This document shows, piece by piece, positions 44,032 through 53,278 of a stretch of DNA of 64,000 nt. Source of the stretch: Streptomyces sp. ALI-76-A (GTDB lineage Bacteria; Actinomycetota; Actinomycetes; Streptomycetales; Streptomycetaceae); assembly GCF_030287445.1 (NCBI RefSeq), contig NZ_JASVWB010000002.1, forward strand, positions 5,084,001-5,148,000, written 5' to 3'. Both the position numbers and the translations under genes were made by a program. Under the pieces are notes generated by a model, which was not told where the DNA came from, made no database searches, and saw only the letters and a program-made list of their open reading frames with translations. Positions within the stretch are counted from its first letter, which is position 1. Every line of letters begins with the position of its first letter.

Positions 44032-44633
44032 GGCTCGTCGTCGTCTCGGCCGGGCTGAGCGTCCCGTCGTCCACCCGGCTGCTGGCCGACCGGCTGGCCG
44101 CCGCCGTGGGCCGCGCGACCCCCGTCGACGTGCGGGTGGTCGAGCTGCGCGACCTCGCCGTGGAGATCGCGCACAACTTCACCAACGGGTTCCCCGGGCG
44201 GAAGCTGGCCGCCGCGATCGACGAGGTGACCGGGGCCGACGGGCTGATCGTGGTCACACCGGTGTTCTCCGCCTCGTACAGCGGGCTGTTCAAGTCGTTC
44301 TTCGACGTGCTGAGTGTGAGCGACAAGGACGCGCTGGCCGGCAAGCCGGTGCTGATCGCGGCCACCGGCGGCACGGCCCGGCACTCGCTGGTGCTGGAGC
44401 ACGCGCTGCGTCCGCTGTTCGCGTACCTGCGGGCCGTCGTCGTGCCGACCGGGGTGTACGCGGCCTCGGAGGACTGGGGCGCCGAAGGGCTCGACGGGCG
44501 GATCGAGCGGGCGGCGGGGGAACTGGCGAGGCTGATGACGGGCCTCGCGGCCGTCAGGCCGGCCCGGGACGAGCCGGAGGTCGTACCGTTCGCCCAGCAG
44601 CTGGCCGCGCTGTCCGGCCCGTCCGGCACCTGA
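44028..44633 (+). CDS. NAD(P)H-dependent FMN reductase (CE1759-like)
   Basis: A 201-residue flavodoxin-fold reductase. SAGLSVPSSTRLLADRLA is the FMN phosphate-binding loop, and VTPVFSASYSGLFKSFFD and IAATGGTARHSLVLEHALRP are typical of the NADPH-dependent FMN reductase family. It supplies reduced flavin to the co-expressed LLM monooxygenase. The start codon overlaps that gene's stop, which implies coupled translation. Confidence 0.92.
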   Translation: MRLVVVSAGLSVPSSTRLLADRLAAAVGRATPVDVRVVELRDLAVEIAHNFTNGFPGRKLAAAIDEVTGADGLIVVTPVFSASYSGLFKSFFDVLSVSDKDALAGKPVLIAATGGTARHSLVLEHALRPLFAYLRAVVVPTGVYAASEDWGAEGLDGRIERAAGELARLMTGLAAVRPARDEPEVVPFAQQLAALSGPSGT

Positions 44634-44769
44634 GACGGAACCGTGTGATGCCCGCGACGGGCGGTGTGGCGCCCGCCGCAGGCCGTGTGACGGTGAGATC
44701 CCAGTAAGAAGGGTGACCCCGGGACCGCTCGCACGGCCACACCGCCGAAGGCCGGGGCACACTGGCCGG

Positions 44770-45495
44770 GTGCCCCCAACGCTGCTGCTCGCCGAAGACG
44801 ACCGCGCCATCCGGCATGCCCTGGAACGCGCCCTGACCCTGGAGGGCTACCGGGTCACCGCGGTCGCCGACGGTGTCGAGGCGCTGGCGCAGGCCCACCG
44901 GACCCCGCCGGACGTGCTCGTCCTGGACGTGATGATGCCCGGCATCGACGGACTCCAGGTCTGCCGGGTGCTGCGCGCCGAGGGCGACCGCACGCCGATC
45001 CTGATGCTGACCGCGCTCGTGGAGACCCAGGACCGGATCGCCGGCCTGGACGCGGGCGCGGACGACTACGTGGTCAAGCCCTTCGACGTCGAGGAGGTCT
45101 TCGCCCGGCTGCGCGCCCTGCTGCGCCGCACCGGCCCGGTCGGCGCCGGCGCCGGCACCCCGGCCGGTGTGCCGAAGCCGCCGCCGGCCCCGGAGGGGCA
45201 GGTCGAGGCGGCCGGCCTGCGGATGGACGCGCAGGCCCGCCGCGCCTGGCGCGGGGCGCGTGAACTGGAGCTGACCCGTACCGAGTTCGAGCTGCTGGAG
45301 CTGCTGGTCCGCAACGCGGGGATCGTGCTCGACCACTCCACGATCTACGACCGCATCTGGGGCTACGACTTCGGCCCCGGCTCCAAGAACCTCGCCGTCT
45401 ACGTCGGCTACCTGCGCCGCAAGCTGGACGAGCCCGGCGCGCCCCAGCTGATCCACACGGTCCGCGGTGTGGGTTACGTGCTGCGGGAGAACTGA
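44770..45495 (+). CDS. OmpR-family two-component response regulator
   Basis: A 241-residue regulator. The receiver domain has the acidic pair at Glu9-Asp10-Asp11 and phospho-acceptor Asp53 (VLVLDVMMPG), the switch Thr in LMLTALVET, and Lys in YVVKPFD. A linker rich in Pro/Gly/Ala leads to an OmpR-type winged helix (ELTRTEFELLELLVRN, LAVYVGYLRRKLDEPG, HTVRGVGYVLRE). GTG 44770 starts the protein. Its stop is immediately followed by the start of the sensor kinase; the pair resembles MprA/MprB-type systems. Confidence 0.94.
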   Translation: MPPTLLLAEDDRAIRHALERALTLEGYRVTAVADGVEALAQAHRTPPDVLVLDVMMPGIDGLQVCRVLRAEGDRTPILMLTALVETQDRIAGLDAGADDYVVKPFDVEEVFARLRALLRRTGPVGAGAGTPAGVPKPPPAPEGQVEAAGLRMDAQARRAWRGARELELTRTEFELLELLVRNAGIVLDHSTIYDRIWGYDFGPGSKNLAVYVGYLRRKLDEPGAPQLIHTVRGVGYVLREN

Positions 45496-46917
45496 GTGGG
45501 CCGCCTCGGGCGGACACCGGGTCTGCGTCGGCCGCGCCGGCCGCGGCTGTTGTCCCTGCGGACCACCTTCGCGGTGTCCTTCGCGGCCGTGACCGCCGCC
45601 GTCACCGTCCTGGTCGGTGTGCTGTCCTACGGCGCCGCCGCCCGGCTGGTCCGGGTGGACCAGGAGTCCGTGTTCGACCAGGTCGTGGAGGACCTGCGGG
45701 ACGAGGTGCGGCAGCAGGACATGTCGCCGCGGGACTTCTCCTCGTCGGCGCCCGGTCACGATCTCGTCCGGCCGGCCCGTACCGACGTGCAGGTGCTCGG
45801 GCCGGACGGCGCGGTCCTCGACCCCGGCCGCCCGGGCCTGCCGGTGACCGGCGGCGACCGCGCCGTGGCGGCCGTCACGGTGGCCGGACGGCTGGTCGAG
45901 CACGAGGACGTCCGCGTCGGTGACGACATCTACCGCGTCGCGACCGTCTCGCTCGGCGGCGGGCGGGGCGCGGTGCAGGTCGCGCAGGAGTTCAGCGACA
46001 CCGAGGACCTGCTGCGGGCCCTTCAGCGGCGCACGCTGCTCCTGATGGCCGCGGTCGTGGTCGCGGCGGGCCTGTTCGGCTGGTGGCTGGCCCGGCGCAT
46101 CACCCGCCGCCTGGTCATCCTCACCTCGGCCGCCGAGGACGTCGCCCGCACCCGCCGCCTGGGCATCCAGGTCCCCGTCACCGGCTACGACGAGGTCGGC
46201 CGCCTCGGCCGCGCCTTCGACCGCATGCTGGGCCGCCTGGCCCAGTCCGAGGAGGACCAGCGGCGGCTCGTGCAGGACGCGGGGCACGAGCTGCGTACAC
46301 CGCTCACCTCCCTGCGTACGAACATCTCGCTGCTGCGGCGGATCGACGAGCTGCCTCCCGCCGCGCGGGAGGACCTGGTCGCCGACCTGGGCCAGGAGGC
46401 GCGCGAACTCACCGACCTGGTCAACGAGCTGGTGGACCTCGCGGCCGGGCAGTCCGACACCGAACCGCCGCAGCGGGTCGACCTCGCCGACATCGCCGAG
46501 GACGTCGCCGGGCACGCGCGGCGGCGTACCGGGCGGGAGATCGTCGTCCGCGCGAGCGGGGACACGTCGACCGACGGCCGCCCGGGGATGCTCACCCGCG
46601 CGCTGTCCAACCTGGTGGAGAACGCGGCGAAGTTCGACCGCGAGGGCACCGCGCCCATCGAGATCCGCGTCGCCGGTCCGGCCCGGCCCGGGACGGTCCG
46701 CGTCGAGGTCCTCGACCGCGGGCCCGGTGTCGCCGACGGCGACCTGCTCCACGTCTTCGACCGCTTCTACCGCGCCGCCGACGCCCGCTCCCTGCCGGGA
46801 TCCGGGCTGGGCCTGTCCATCGTGCGGGAGGTGGCGCTCGCGCACGGGGGAGCGCCGTTCGCGGCCCGGCGGGACGGGGGCGGGGTGGTGATCGGGTTCA
46901 CGGTGGGCGGGAGCTGA
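45496..46917 (+). CDS. Two-component sensor histidine kinase
   Basis: A 473-residue membrane kinase. TM1 lies at about 24-45 and TM2 at about 180-198; between them is an extracytoplasmic sensor of about 130 residues. A HAMP segment (RRITRRLVILTSAAEDV) and the phospho-acceptor His264 (DAGHELRTPLTSLR) follow. The N box is NLVENAAKFD, G1 is DRGPGV and G2 is GSGLGLSIV. GTG 45496 follows the regulator stop directly with no gap. The signal is unknown; the kinase pairs with the preceding regulator. Confidence 0.94.
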   Translation: MGRLGRTPGLRRPRRPRLLSLRTTFAVSFAAVTAAVTVLVGVLSYGAAARLVRVDQESVFDQVVEDLRDEVRQQDMSPRDFSSSAPGHDLVRPARTDVQVLGPDGAVLDPGRPGLPVTGGDRAVAAVTVAGRLVEHEDVRVGDDIYRVATVSLGGGRGAVQVAQEFSDTEDLLRALQRRTLLLMAAVVVAAGLFGWWLARRITRRLVILTSAAEDVARTRRLGIQVPVTGYDEVGRLGRAFDRMLGRLAQSEEDQRRLVQDAGHELRTPLTSLRTNISLLRRIDELPPAAREDLVADLGQEARELTDLVNELVDLAAGQSDTEPPQRVDLADIAEDVAGHARRRTGREIVVRASGDTSTDGRPGMLTRALSNLVENAAKFDREGTAPIEIRVAGPARPGTVRVEVLDRGPGVADGDLLHVFDRFYRAADARSLPGSGLGLSIVREVALAHGGAPFAARRDGGGVVIGFTVGGS

Positions 46918-47068
46918 CCCCGCGACGCCGTCGCCTGCGGAGCGGGGGCGCGGAGAGCCGGGCGCAGGATCCCGGGATCCGTCGAGCCATATGTTGTGCA
47001 CTTTCTTGACGGAGGTGGAAACAGCGCCTAACTTCGCGTTGTCCTTCCCCCGGTCAAGGGAGACCGCG

Positions 47069-48511
47069 ATGCCCTCGTCCCCCGTCGCATCACCGTCCAC
47101 GACCTCATCCCCCGAACACACCCGCCAGCTGCGCCGCGTCGCCCTCTCCGGGCTGCTCGGGACCGCCGTCGAGTTCTACGACTTCCTCGTCTACGGAACC
47201 GTCGCCGCCCTGGTCTTCGGCGAACTGTTCTTCCCCGGCGCCGACCCCGCCGTCGGCACCGTCGCCGCGTTCGGCACCTTCGCCGCCGGCTATGTCGCCC
47301 GGCCGCTCGGCGGCATCCTCTTCGGGCACTTCGGCGACCGGCTCGGCCGCAAGTCGATGCTGCTGCTCACCATGGGTCTGATGGGCACCGCCAGCTTCCT
47401 CGTCGGCCTGCTGCCCACGTACGACACGATCGGCGTGTGGGCGCCGGTCCTGCTGATCACCCTGCGGGTGGTGCAGGGCATCGCCATCGGCGGTGAGTGG
47501 GGTGGTGCCACCCTGATGGTCGTCGAGCACGCCGGAGCGCGGCGCCGCGGCCTGTGGTCCAGCTTCACGCAGATGGGAGCCCCGCTCGGCTCCCTGCTCT
47601 CCACCGCCGTGGTCGCGCTCGTCGTCGCGATGCCCGACGACCAGTTCGCGGCCTGGGGCTGGCGGGTGCCGTTCCTGCTGAGCGTGGTGCTGCTCGGCGT
47701 CGGGCTCTTCGTCCGCCTCAAGGTCGTCGAGAGCCCGCTCTTCGCCGAGGTGAAGAAGGACCGCGCCGAGTCGCGGCTGCCGATCCTGGACGTGCTGCGT
47801 CGCCCGCGCCCCCTGGTGCTGGCCTGCTGCGTCGGCATCGGTGCCTTCACCGCCCAGTCCCTGCTGACCAGTTACCTGATCGCGTACGCCACCGGCATCG
47901 GCTACGCCCGCTCGCAGGTGCTCACCGCCCTCACCGTCTCCGCCTGCGTCGCCCTCGTCGTGCTGCCGTGCGCCTCCGCGCTGTCCGACCGGATCGGCCG
48001 CCGCCCGGTCGTCCTCGCCGGAGCCCTCGCCTCGGCGGCGCTGGCCTTCCCGGTCCTGGCGCTGGTCGACTCGAAGTCCCCCGGACTGCTGATCCTCGCC
48101 GTCGTCCTCGGCCACGGCATCGCCCAGTCCACGATGTACGGGCCGCTGGGCGCCCTGCTCACCGAGATGTTCGGCACCCGGGTCCGCTACACCGGCGCCT
48201 CCCTCGGTTACCAGGGCGCCACCCTCATCGGCGCCGGTTTCTCCCCGATGATCGCCGGCAGCCTGGTGGCCGCGAACGGCGGGAGCGGCACGCCCGTCGC
48301 CCTGCTGCTGTGCGCGGGCGCCGCCGTCACCGCGCTGACCGTCGCGTTCCTGCGCGAGACCAGCCGGGGGTCCCTCAGGGAGACGGACGAGACCGGTGCG
48401 TCCGGCGGGGCGGGGGGAGGCGCCGAGACCGCTCGGGCCGACGAGACCGTCCGGGCCGCCGAGGCGGTGAAGGGCCCCGGGGCAGCCAGCACGCAGGGGA
48501 TCACCTCGTAG
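47069..48511 (+). CDS. MFS metabolite:H+ symporter (MHS family)
   Basis: A 480-residue transporter of the metabolite:proton symporter group (ShiA/KgtP/ProP-like). Diagnostic features are GTAVEFYDFLVYGTVAALVF in TM1, GHFGDRLGRKS between TM2 and TM3, and RVVQGIAIGGEWGGA in TM4. About twelve TM helices precede a hydrophilic Glu/Ala/Gly-rich tail of about 50 residues. The substrate is probably an organic acid or a related small metabolite. ATG 47069 with AAGGGAG upstream is chosen over an upstream ATG. Confidence 0.9.
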   Translation: MPSSPVASPSTTSSPEHTRQLRRVALSGLLGTAVEFYDFLVYGTVAALVFGELFFPGADPAVGTVAAFGTFAAGYVARPLGGILFGHFGDRLGRKSMLLLTMGLMGTASFLVGLLPTYDTIGVWAPVLLITLRVVQGIAIGGEWGGATLMVVEHAGARRRGLWSSFTQMGAPLGSLLSTAVVALVVAMPDDQFAAWGWRVPFLLSVVLLGVGLFVRLKVVESPLFAEVKKDRAESRLPILDVLRRPRPLVLACCVGIGAFTAQSLLTSYLIAYATGIGYARSQVLTALTVSACVALVVLPCASALSDRIGRRPVVLAGALASAALAFPVLALVDSKSPGLLILAVVLGHGIAQSTMYGPLGALLTEMFGTRVRYTGASLGYQGATLIGAGFSPMIAGSLVAANGGSGTPVALLLCAGAAVTALTVAFLRETSRGSLRETDETGASGGAGGGAETARADETVRAAEAVKGPGAASTQGITS

Positions 48512-48540
48512 CCGCGCTGGCGGGGGGCAGGTGGCAGATG

Positions 48541-48615
48541 GTCAGTGGCCGGTAGCCGGTGGCCGGTAGCCGGTGGTCGGTGGCCGGTAGCCGGTAGCCG
48601 GTGGTCGTGGTCGGC
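48541..48615. repeat. Degenerate GGTAGCCGGT/GGTGGTCGGT repeat tract
   Basis: Seven or so irregular copies of a 10-14 bp word over 75 bp, after the transporter gene. Confidence 0.8.
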
Positions 48616-48736
48616 GATTCGGCTGGTCGGTGAGTCGGCTGGTCAGCGGGTCGATGGATCGGCGGGTCGGCGGCTGTGGCCAGGGCCGTCCGTCGGTCGT
48701 CGTGCGGCCACGCCAGCCACGTAAGTCGCGTCGGCC

Positions 48737-48763
48737 GCCAGCCGGCCAGCCGGCCAGCCGGCC
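48737..48763. repeat. CCGGCCAG octamer tandem repeat
   Basis: Three uninterrupted copies of an 8-bp unit plus flanking partial copies. Confidence 0.8.
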
Positions 48764-48874
48764 ACGCCCGCCGGCCCAGCCGGTCTGCCGGCCGCCGCAA
48801 CGGATCCCGCCGGCCGTGTCCGGGCCGTACGACCGCCCACCGCACCCCAGGCGGGCGGTCGTACGCTTGCCACC

Positions 48875-49717
48875 GTGGAGGACGACGACATCCTGGACAC
48901 CTCGCACGGCCCGCAGCCGCGCCCGCAGTCGCTCATGCTCGCCTTCTTCGGCAACCACGTCCTCGGGGAGGGCGACCTGTGCGTCTACTCGGGCAGCATC
49001 ATCGACGTGCTCGGCCGGGTCGGGGTCGGTGAACAGGCCGTACGGTCCACGCTGACCCGCATGGTCAACCGGGGCCTGCTGCGGCGGCAGCGGGAGGGCC
49101 GCAGGATGTACTTCGGCCTGACCCCGCAGGCGACGCGGGTGCTGCGGGACGGCGGGCGCCGGGTCTGGGACAAGGGCGCGGTCAACGACGACTGGGACGG
49201 GTCCTGGACCCTGCTGGGGTTCTCGCTCCCCGAGTCCTGGCAGCGCCAGCGCCACGACCTCAGGTCCCAGCTCGCCTGGTCCGGATTCGGGGCGCTGTAC
49301 AGCGGGCTGTGGATCGCCCCCGGCAAGGTCGACGTCGCCGGCATCGTCGCGGAACTCGGTCTCGCCGCCCATGTCAAGATCTTCCACGCCCAGGCCGACC
49401 AGGCCACCGACATCGGCCTCATGGTCCGCGACACGTGGGACCTGGAGTCCATCGCGGCCCGTTACGTGTCCTTCGACAAGCGCTGGACCGCCCGTCCGGA
49501 CGCCGGGCCCGGGGACGACCCGATCGGCACCCGGCTGCGGCTGGTCAGCGAGTGGCTGTGGACCATCCGGGCGGACCCGAGACTCCCGGCCCGCCACCTT
49601 CCCCCCGACTGGCCGGCCCGCCCCGCCCAGGAGACCTTCCGACGCGTCGCGGAACAGACCGCGGACCCCGCCGAGCGGATGGCCCGCGCCCTCCTGGAGA
49701 CCGTCCCGCTGCGGTGA
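48875..49717 (+). CDS. PaaX family transcriptional regulator
   Basis: A 280-residue regulator with an N-terminal winged helix (LMLAFFGNHVL, GVGEQAVRSTLTRMVNRGLL) and the PaaX C-terminal domain (WTLLGFSLPESWQRQRHDLR, FGALYSGLWIAP). The model member represses phenylacetate catabolism in response to phenylacetyl-CoA, but no paa genes are visible here, so its target is unknown. GTG 48875 start. The upstream transporter is in the same orientation but separated by 363 bp of repeats. Confidence 0.9.
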   Translation: MEDDDILDTSHGPQPRPQSLMLAFFGNHVLGEGDLCVYSGSIIDVLGRVGVGEQAVRSTLTRMVNRGLLRRQREGRRMYFGLTPQATRVLRDGGRRVWDKGAVNDDWDGSWTLLGFSLPESWQRQRHDLRSQLAWSGFGALYSGLWIAPGKVDVAGIVAELGLAAHVKIFHAQADQATDIGLMVRDTWDLESIAARYVSFDKRWTARPDAGPGDDPIGTRLRLVSEWLWTIRADPRLPARHLPPDWPARPAQETFRRVAEQTADPAERMARALLETVPLR

Positions 49718-49867
49718 CCTGGGGCCCGCGCCGACGCGGGCGTCGGACGGGGACGGACCTGCCGGAACGCTCGACGGTGCGCGACGGCCCGGCCGCCCCA
49801 CGGCCAGGCCCCGCCAGGGAAAAGGGCGAGGCCCGAAGACCCCGCCCGAATCTCACGAAACCCCAGC

Positions 49868-50305
49868 TCAGGGCCACACCAAGCAGTACGGCTGATGCCC
49901 CGCCTCATGCAGCCGGTGGCTGAAGTCCTGCCACTCGTGCAGCAGTTGGTAGACGTTGAACGCGTCCCGTGGGCCGCCCCGGTCCGGGACCGTGGACCAG
50001 ATGAAGGCGGCGGCGCCGACCGCTTCCTCGCCGATGCCGCGGAGCGGGTCGACGACGGTCATGGGGAGTTTGACCACCGCGTAGTCGGGGTGGAGGACGA
50101 CGAGTTCCAGCGGCGGGACCTTGTGCAGCGGGACGCCCTCGATGCCGGTGAGGACCATCGCCGCCATCGTCTCCGGCTTGATCTTGGTGAACATGCCGTT
50201 CATCCCGAGCTCGTCGCCGCCGAGTTCCTCGGGGCGCATCGAGATCGGGACGCGGGCCGCGGTCGCGCCGTCCGGCGCGCCGAAGTACTTGTACGTCACC
50301 CCCAC
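49868..50305 (-). CDS. Conserved hypothetical protein
   Basis: A 145-residue soluble protein beginning MGVTYKYFGAPDGATAARV and ending HQPYCLVWP. I do not recognise a named domain. Hydrophobic and hydrophilic segments alternate as in a globular alpha/beta protein; LELVVLHPDYAVVKLPM and FNVYQLLHEWQDFSHRLHEAG look like a strand region and a helix. GTG 50305 or 50299 are both possible starts. It stands alone between the PaaX-type gene and the hemL upstream region. Confidence 0.7.
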   Translation of the reverse strand: MGVTYKYFGAPDGATAARVPISMRPEELGGDELGMNGMFTKIKPETMAAMVLTGIEGVPLHKVPPLELVVLHPDYAVVKLPMTVVDPLRGIGEEAVGAAAFIWSTVPDRGGPRDAFNVYQLLHEWQDFSHRLHEAGHQPYCLVWP

Positions 50306-51074
50306 CCGACCACCATTCCTGCTCCCCGCCCTCAGCCGGTCGACCCGTCGGTCGGCCCGCTCCGGCTCCTCACCCGATCCACCGGGTACACCCGGTACAA
50401 CGTGTCCCTGACGTGCTTCGTTCGATTCCTCCGCGTCGCGTCGGTGCCTTCCCCGCCGGGCACGTCGAGGACCCAGGTCGTCAGTCCCCTCGCCCAGTCC
50501 GCCACCGCGATGCATATCTCCACCCGACTGCTTTTCTAGGACGCGTGGCCCCCGCCGCGCAACCCGATCATCGTGTCAGTGACCTCCCCCACGGCCGCTC
50601 GCCGAAACGTGCGCTGAAACACCTGTCCGCAGGATCTTCGCAGCCCCTGAACATGCCTCTGTGCATGTCTCCGTGCAAGCCTCCGTACACCTTTACGTAC
50701 GCCAGGGCCGTGTGAGCTGTGTGTATCAGGAGCCAGTTTCGCAGATCGCGGCGGGACGGGGGTCGTTCGCGACCGTCCGCCCGGTCGGCGACGGCCCGGA
50801 GGCGAGTCCGCTGTGGGTCGCCGACGAGTCCGTGGTGCGTCGGCGGCGGGTCGGCCATGGGTCCGCGGCGGGTCGGGCGTGGGTCCGCGGGGGGTCGGGC
50901 GTGGGTCGGCCATGGGGCCCAGGTGGGGCGGGCGCGGGTCGGCCGCGCGTGCGCCGCGGGCCCGATCGCGGCGCGGTGGTGGCCCGCTGTCGTCCTGGTC
51001 CGCTGGCCTACCCTGAGGAGGTCACTGGCAACCGGAGTCCGAGAAGTCGGAGAACGTCGGAGAAGTCGCAGGTC
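50306..51074. other. 769-bp gene-free region upstream of hemL
   Basis: I see no convincing gene. A minus-strand frame over 50568-50740 (containing [20 protein letters not shown]) is odd enough to note, but has no good start or relatives that I recognise. From 50848 the sequence is built of GGGTCGG-type words: GGGTCGGCCATGGG occurs at 50848 and 50903, and a 22-bp unit at 50859 is repeated at 50881. The hemL promoter is probably in the last 100 bp. Confidence 0.6.
50848..50916. repeat. Nested GGGTCGG direct repeats upstream of hemL
   Basis: GGGTCGGCCATGGG at 50848-50861 and 50903-50916 bracket two copies of a 22-bp unit (GGGTCCGCGGCGGGTCGG plus four bases) at 50859 and 50881, which differ by one base. 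Confidence 0.8.
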
Positions 51075-52391
51075 ATGAGCGAATATCCTTATTCATACGA
51101 TGCGCCTGTCTCGCAGGCCCTGTTCGACCGTGCGGCCGTCGTCACACCGGGCGGCGTGAACTCCCCGGTGCGCGCCTTCCGTGCCGTGGGCGGAACGCCC
51201 CGGTTCATGGTGTCCGGCACCGGCCCGTACCTGACCGACGCGGACGGACGGGAGTACGTCGACCTCGTCTGCTCCTGGGGGCCCATGATCCTCGGGCACG
51301 CGCATCCCGAGGTCATCGCCGCGGTCCAGGACGCCGTCTCCCGCGGGACCTCCTTCGGCACGCCCGGTGAGGGCGAGGTCGCGCTCGCCGAGGAGATGGT
51401 CGCCCGGATCGAGCCGCTGGAGCAGGTGCGGCTGGTGTCCAGCGGGACCGAGGCCACCATGTCGGCGATCCGGCTCGCCCGCGGGTTCACGCGGCGCAGC
51501 AAGGTGGTCAAGTTCGCCGGGTGTTACCACGGTCACGTCGACTCGCTGCTGGCGGCGGCGGGCAGCGGGGTGGCGACGTTCGCCCTGCCGGACACCCCCG
51601 GCGTCACCGGCGCGCAGGCCGGCGACACCATCGTCCTGCCCTACAACGACCTGGACGCGGTGCACGCCGCCTTCCGGGCCCACCCCGGCGAGATCGCCTG
51701 CGTGATCACCGAGGCCTCCCCGGGCAACATGGGCGTCGTACCGCCCCTGCCCGGCTTCAACCAGGGGCTGAGGGACGCGTGCGCCGAGCACGGCGCCCTC
51801 TACGTCTCCGACGAGGTGATGACCGGCTTCCGGACCAGCAAGGCGGGCTGGTACGGCATCGACGGGGTCGAACCCGACCTGATGACCTTCGGCAAGGTCA
51901 TGGGCGGTGGCTTCCCCGCGGCTGCCTTCGGCGGCCGTGCCGACGTGATGGAGCACCTCGCGCCCGCCGGGCCCGTCTACCAGGCCGGCACCCTGTCCGG
52001 GAACCCGGTCGCCACCGCCGCCGGCCTCGCCCAGCTCAGGCTCCTCGACGACGCCGCCTACGAGCGGGTCGACGCGGTGTCCGCGCAGGTCCGGGAGCTG
52101 GTGTCGGACGCGCTCGCCAAGGAGGGCGTCGCGCACACCGTGCAGAACGCCTCCAACATGTTCAGCGTCTTCTTCACGGACCGTCCGGTGCGGAACTACG
52201 AGGACGCCAAGGCGCAGGAGTCGTACCGCTTCACCGCCTTCTTCCACTCGCTGCTGGCGAACGGCGTCTATCTGCCGCCGTCGTCCTTCGAGTCCTGGTT
52301 CGTGTCCACGGCCCACGACGAGCGGGCCATCCAGCGGATCGCCGACGCCCTCCCGGCGGCGGCCCGAGCGGCTGCGGAGGCCACCGCGTGA
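51075..52391 (+). CDS. hemL: Glutamate-1-semialdehyde 2,1-aminomutase
   Basis: A 438-residue PLP enzyme that converts glutamate-1-semialdehyde to 5-aminolevulinate, the step between HemA and HemB. PLP-binding Lys274 is in [33 protein letters not shown] and [15 protein letters not shown] bind the cofactor phosphate and substrate; [10 protein letters not shown] carries the ring-stacking Asp. ATG 51075 is chosen. The downstream histidine phosphatase gene overlaps its stop by 4 bp. Confidence 0.96.
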   Translation: MSEYPYSYDAPVSQALFDRAAVVTPGGVNSPVRAFRAVGGTPRFMVSGTGPYLTDADGREYVDLVCSWGPMILGHAHPEVIAAVQDAVSRGTSFGTPGEGEVALAEEMVARIEPLEQVRLVSSGTEATMSAIRLARGFTRRSKVVKFAGCYHGHVDSLLAAAGSGVATFALPDTPGVTGAQAGDTIVLPYNDLDAVHAAFRAHPGEIACVITEASPGNMGVVPPLPGFNQGLRDACAEHGALYVSDEVMTGFRTSKAGWYGIDGVEPDLMTFGKVMGGGFPAAAFGGRADVMEHLAPAGPVYQAGTLSGNPVATAAGLAQLRLLDDAAYERVDAVSAQVRELVSDALAKEGVAHTVQNASNMFSVFFTDRPVRNYEDAKAQESYRFTAFFHSLLANGVYLPPSSFESWFVSTAHDERAIQRIADALPAAARAAAEATA

Positions 52392-53080
52392 GCAGCACGT
52401 CCGAGCACCCCGACATCACCGTCGTCCACCTGATGCGGCACGGCGAGGTCGCCAACCCCGACGGCGTCCTCTACGGCCGTCTCGCGGGCTACCACCTCTC
52501 CGAGCTGGGCCGGCAGATGGCCGACCGGGTCGCCGAGCACCTCGCCGCCCGTGACGTCACGTACGTCTGCTCCTCCCCGCTGGAGCGGGCCCAGGAGACG
52601 GCCACGCCGATCGCCAAGGCACACGGGCTGGACATCGCCACCGACGAGCGGCTGATCGAGGCCGAGAACGTCTTCCAGGGCAAGACGTTCGGCGTCGGCG
52701 ACGGGGCGCTGCGACGGCCGGAGAACTGGAAGCACCTGGTCAACCCGATGCGGCCGTCGTGGGGCGAGCCGTACGTCGACCAGGTCGTGCGCATGATGGG
52801 CGCGCTGGACACGGCGAAGGACCGGGCGCGGGGGCATGAGGCCGTGCTCGTCAGCCATCAGCTGCCGATCTGGATCGTGCGGTCGTGGGTGGAGAAGCGG
52901 CGGCTGTGGCACGACCCGCGCAAGCGGCAGTGCACGCTCGCCTCGCTGACGACGTTCACCTACCGGGGCGACAAGATCGTCTCGGTCGGCTACAGCGAGC
53001 CGGCCCGTGACCTCGTCCCCGTCCACCTGCGCGCCGGAGCCAGGCCGGTGAAGGGGAAGGGCAAGGCCTTCGGGGCGTAG
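52388..53080 (+). CDS. Histidine phosphatase (phosphoglycerate-mutase-like) protein
   Basis: A 230-residue phosphatase with the catalytic motif LMRHGEV (His near residue 17), [14 protein letters not shown] and the second His in [10 protein letters not shown]. The substrate is unknown; the family includes phosphoglycerate mutases and several small-molecule phosphatases. GTG 52388 overlaps the hemL stop, so it is translationally coupled to hemL, a pairing conserved in Streptomyces. Confidence 0.9.
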   Translation: MSSTSEHPDITVVHLMRHGEVANPDGVLYGRLAGYHLSELGRQMADRVAEHLAARDVTYVCSSPLERAQETATPIAKAHGLDIATDERLIEAENVFQGKTFGVGDGALRRPENWKHLVNPMRPSWGEPYVDQVVRMMGALDTAKDRARGHEAVLVSHQLPIWIVRSWVEKRRLWHDPRKRQCTLASLTTFTYRGDKIVSVGYSEPARDLVPVHLRAGARPVKGKGKAFGA

Positions 53081-53089
53081 AGCTTCGGG

Positions 53090-53157
53090 GCGTGGGCCGG
53101 TCCGGGCGCAGGCCCGTCCGGGCGTGGGCCCGTCCGGGCGTGGGCCCGTCCTGACGT
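53090..53157. repeat. 16-bp tandem repeat GTCCGGGCGTGGGCCC
   Basis: Copies at 53100, 53116 and 53132, with degenerate ends, in the gap between the phosphatase and the polysaccharide-deacetylase-like gene. Confidence 0.85.
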
Positions 53158-53278
53158 CCCGGAGCGCCGGCCCTTTCCAGGGCCTCTGTTACGGAATCCG
53201 CTCATTTCGGCGGAACCTCCTCGTTCGTCGCGTCCTCTGTCTGGGTGACCAGCAGAGAACGTGACGAACGGGGATGCC

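Larger units (their letters stand above)
48512..48874. other. 363-bp repeat-rich intergenic region
   Basis: No gene. The left part (48541-48615) is built from the short words GGTAGCCGGT and GGTGGTCGGT in irregular tandem; the right part contains CCGGCCAG repeated three times (48737-48763). The promoter of the PaaX-type gene must lie in the last 80 bp. Confidence 0.75.

Noticed and set aside
50568..50858. Minus-strand frame with [20 protein letters not shown] upstream of hemL
   Set aside because: The N-terminal half is repetitive, no ribosome binding site is evident and I recognise no relative; kept only as a note in the region entry.
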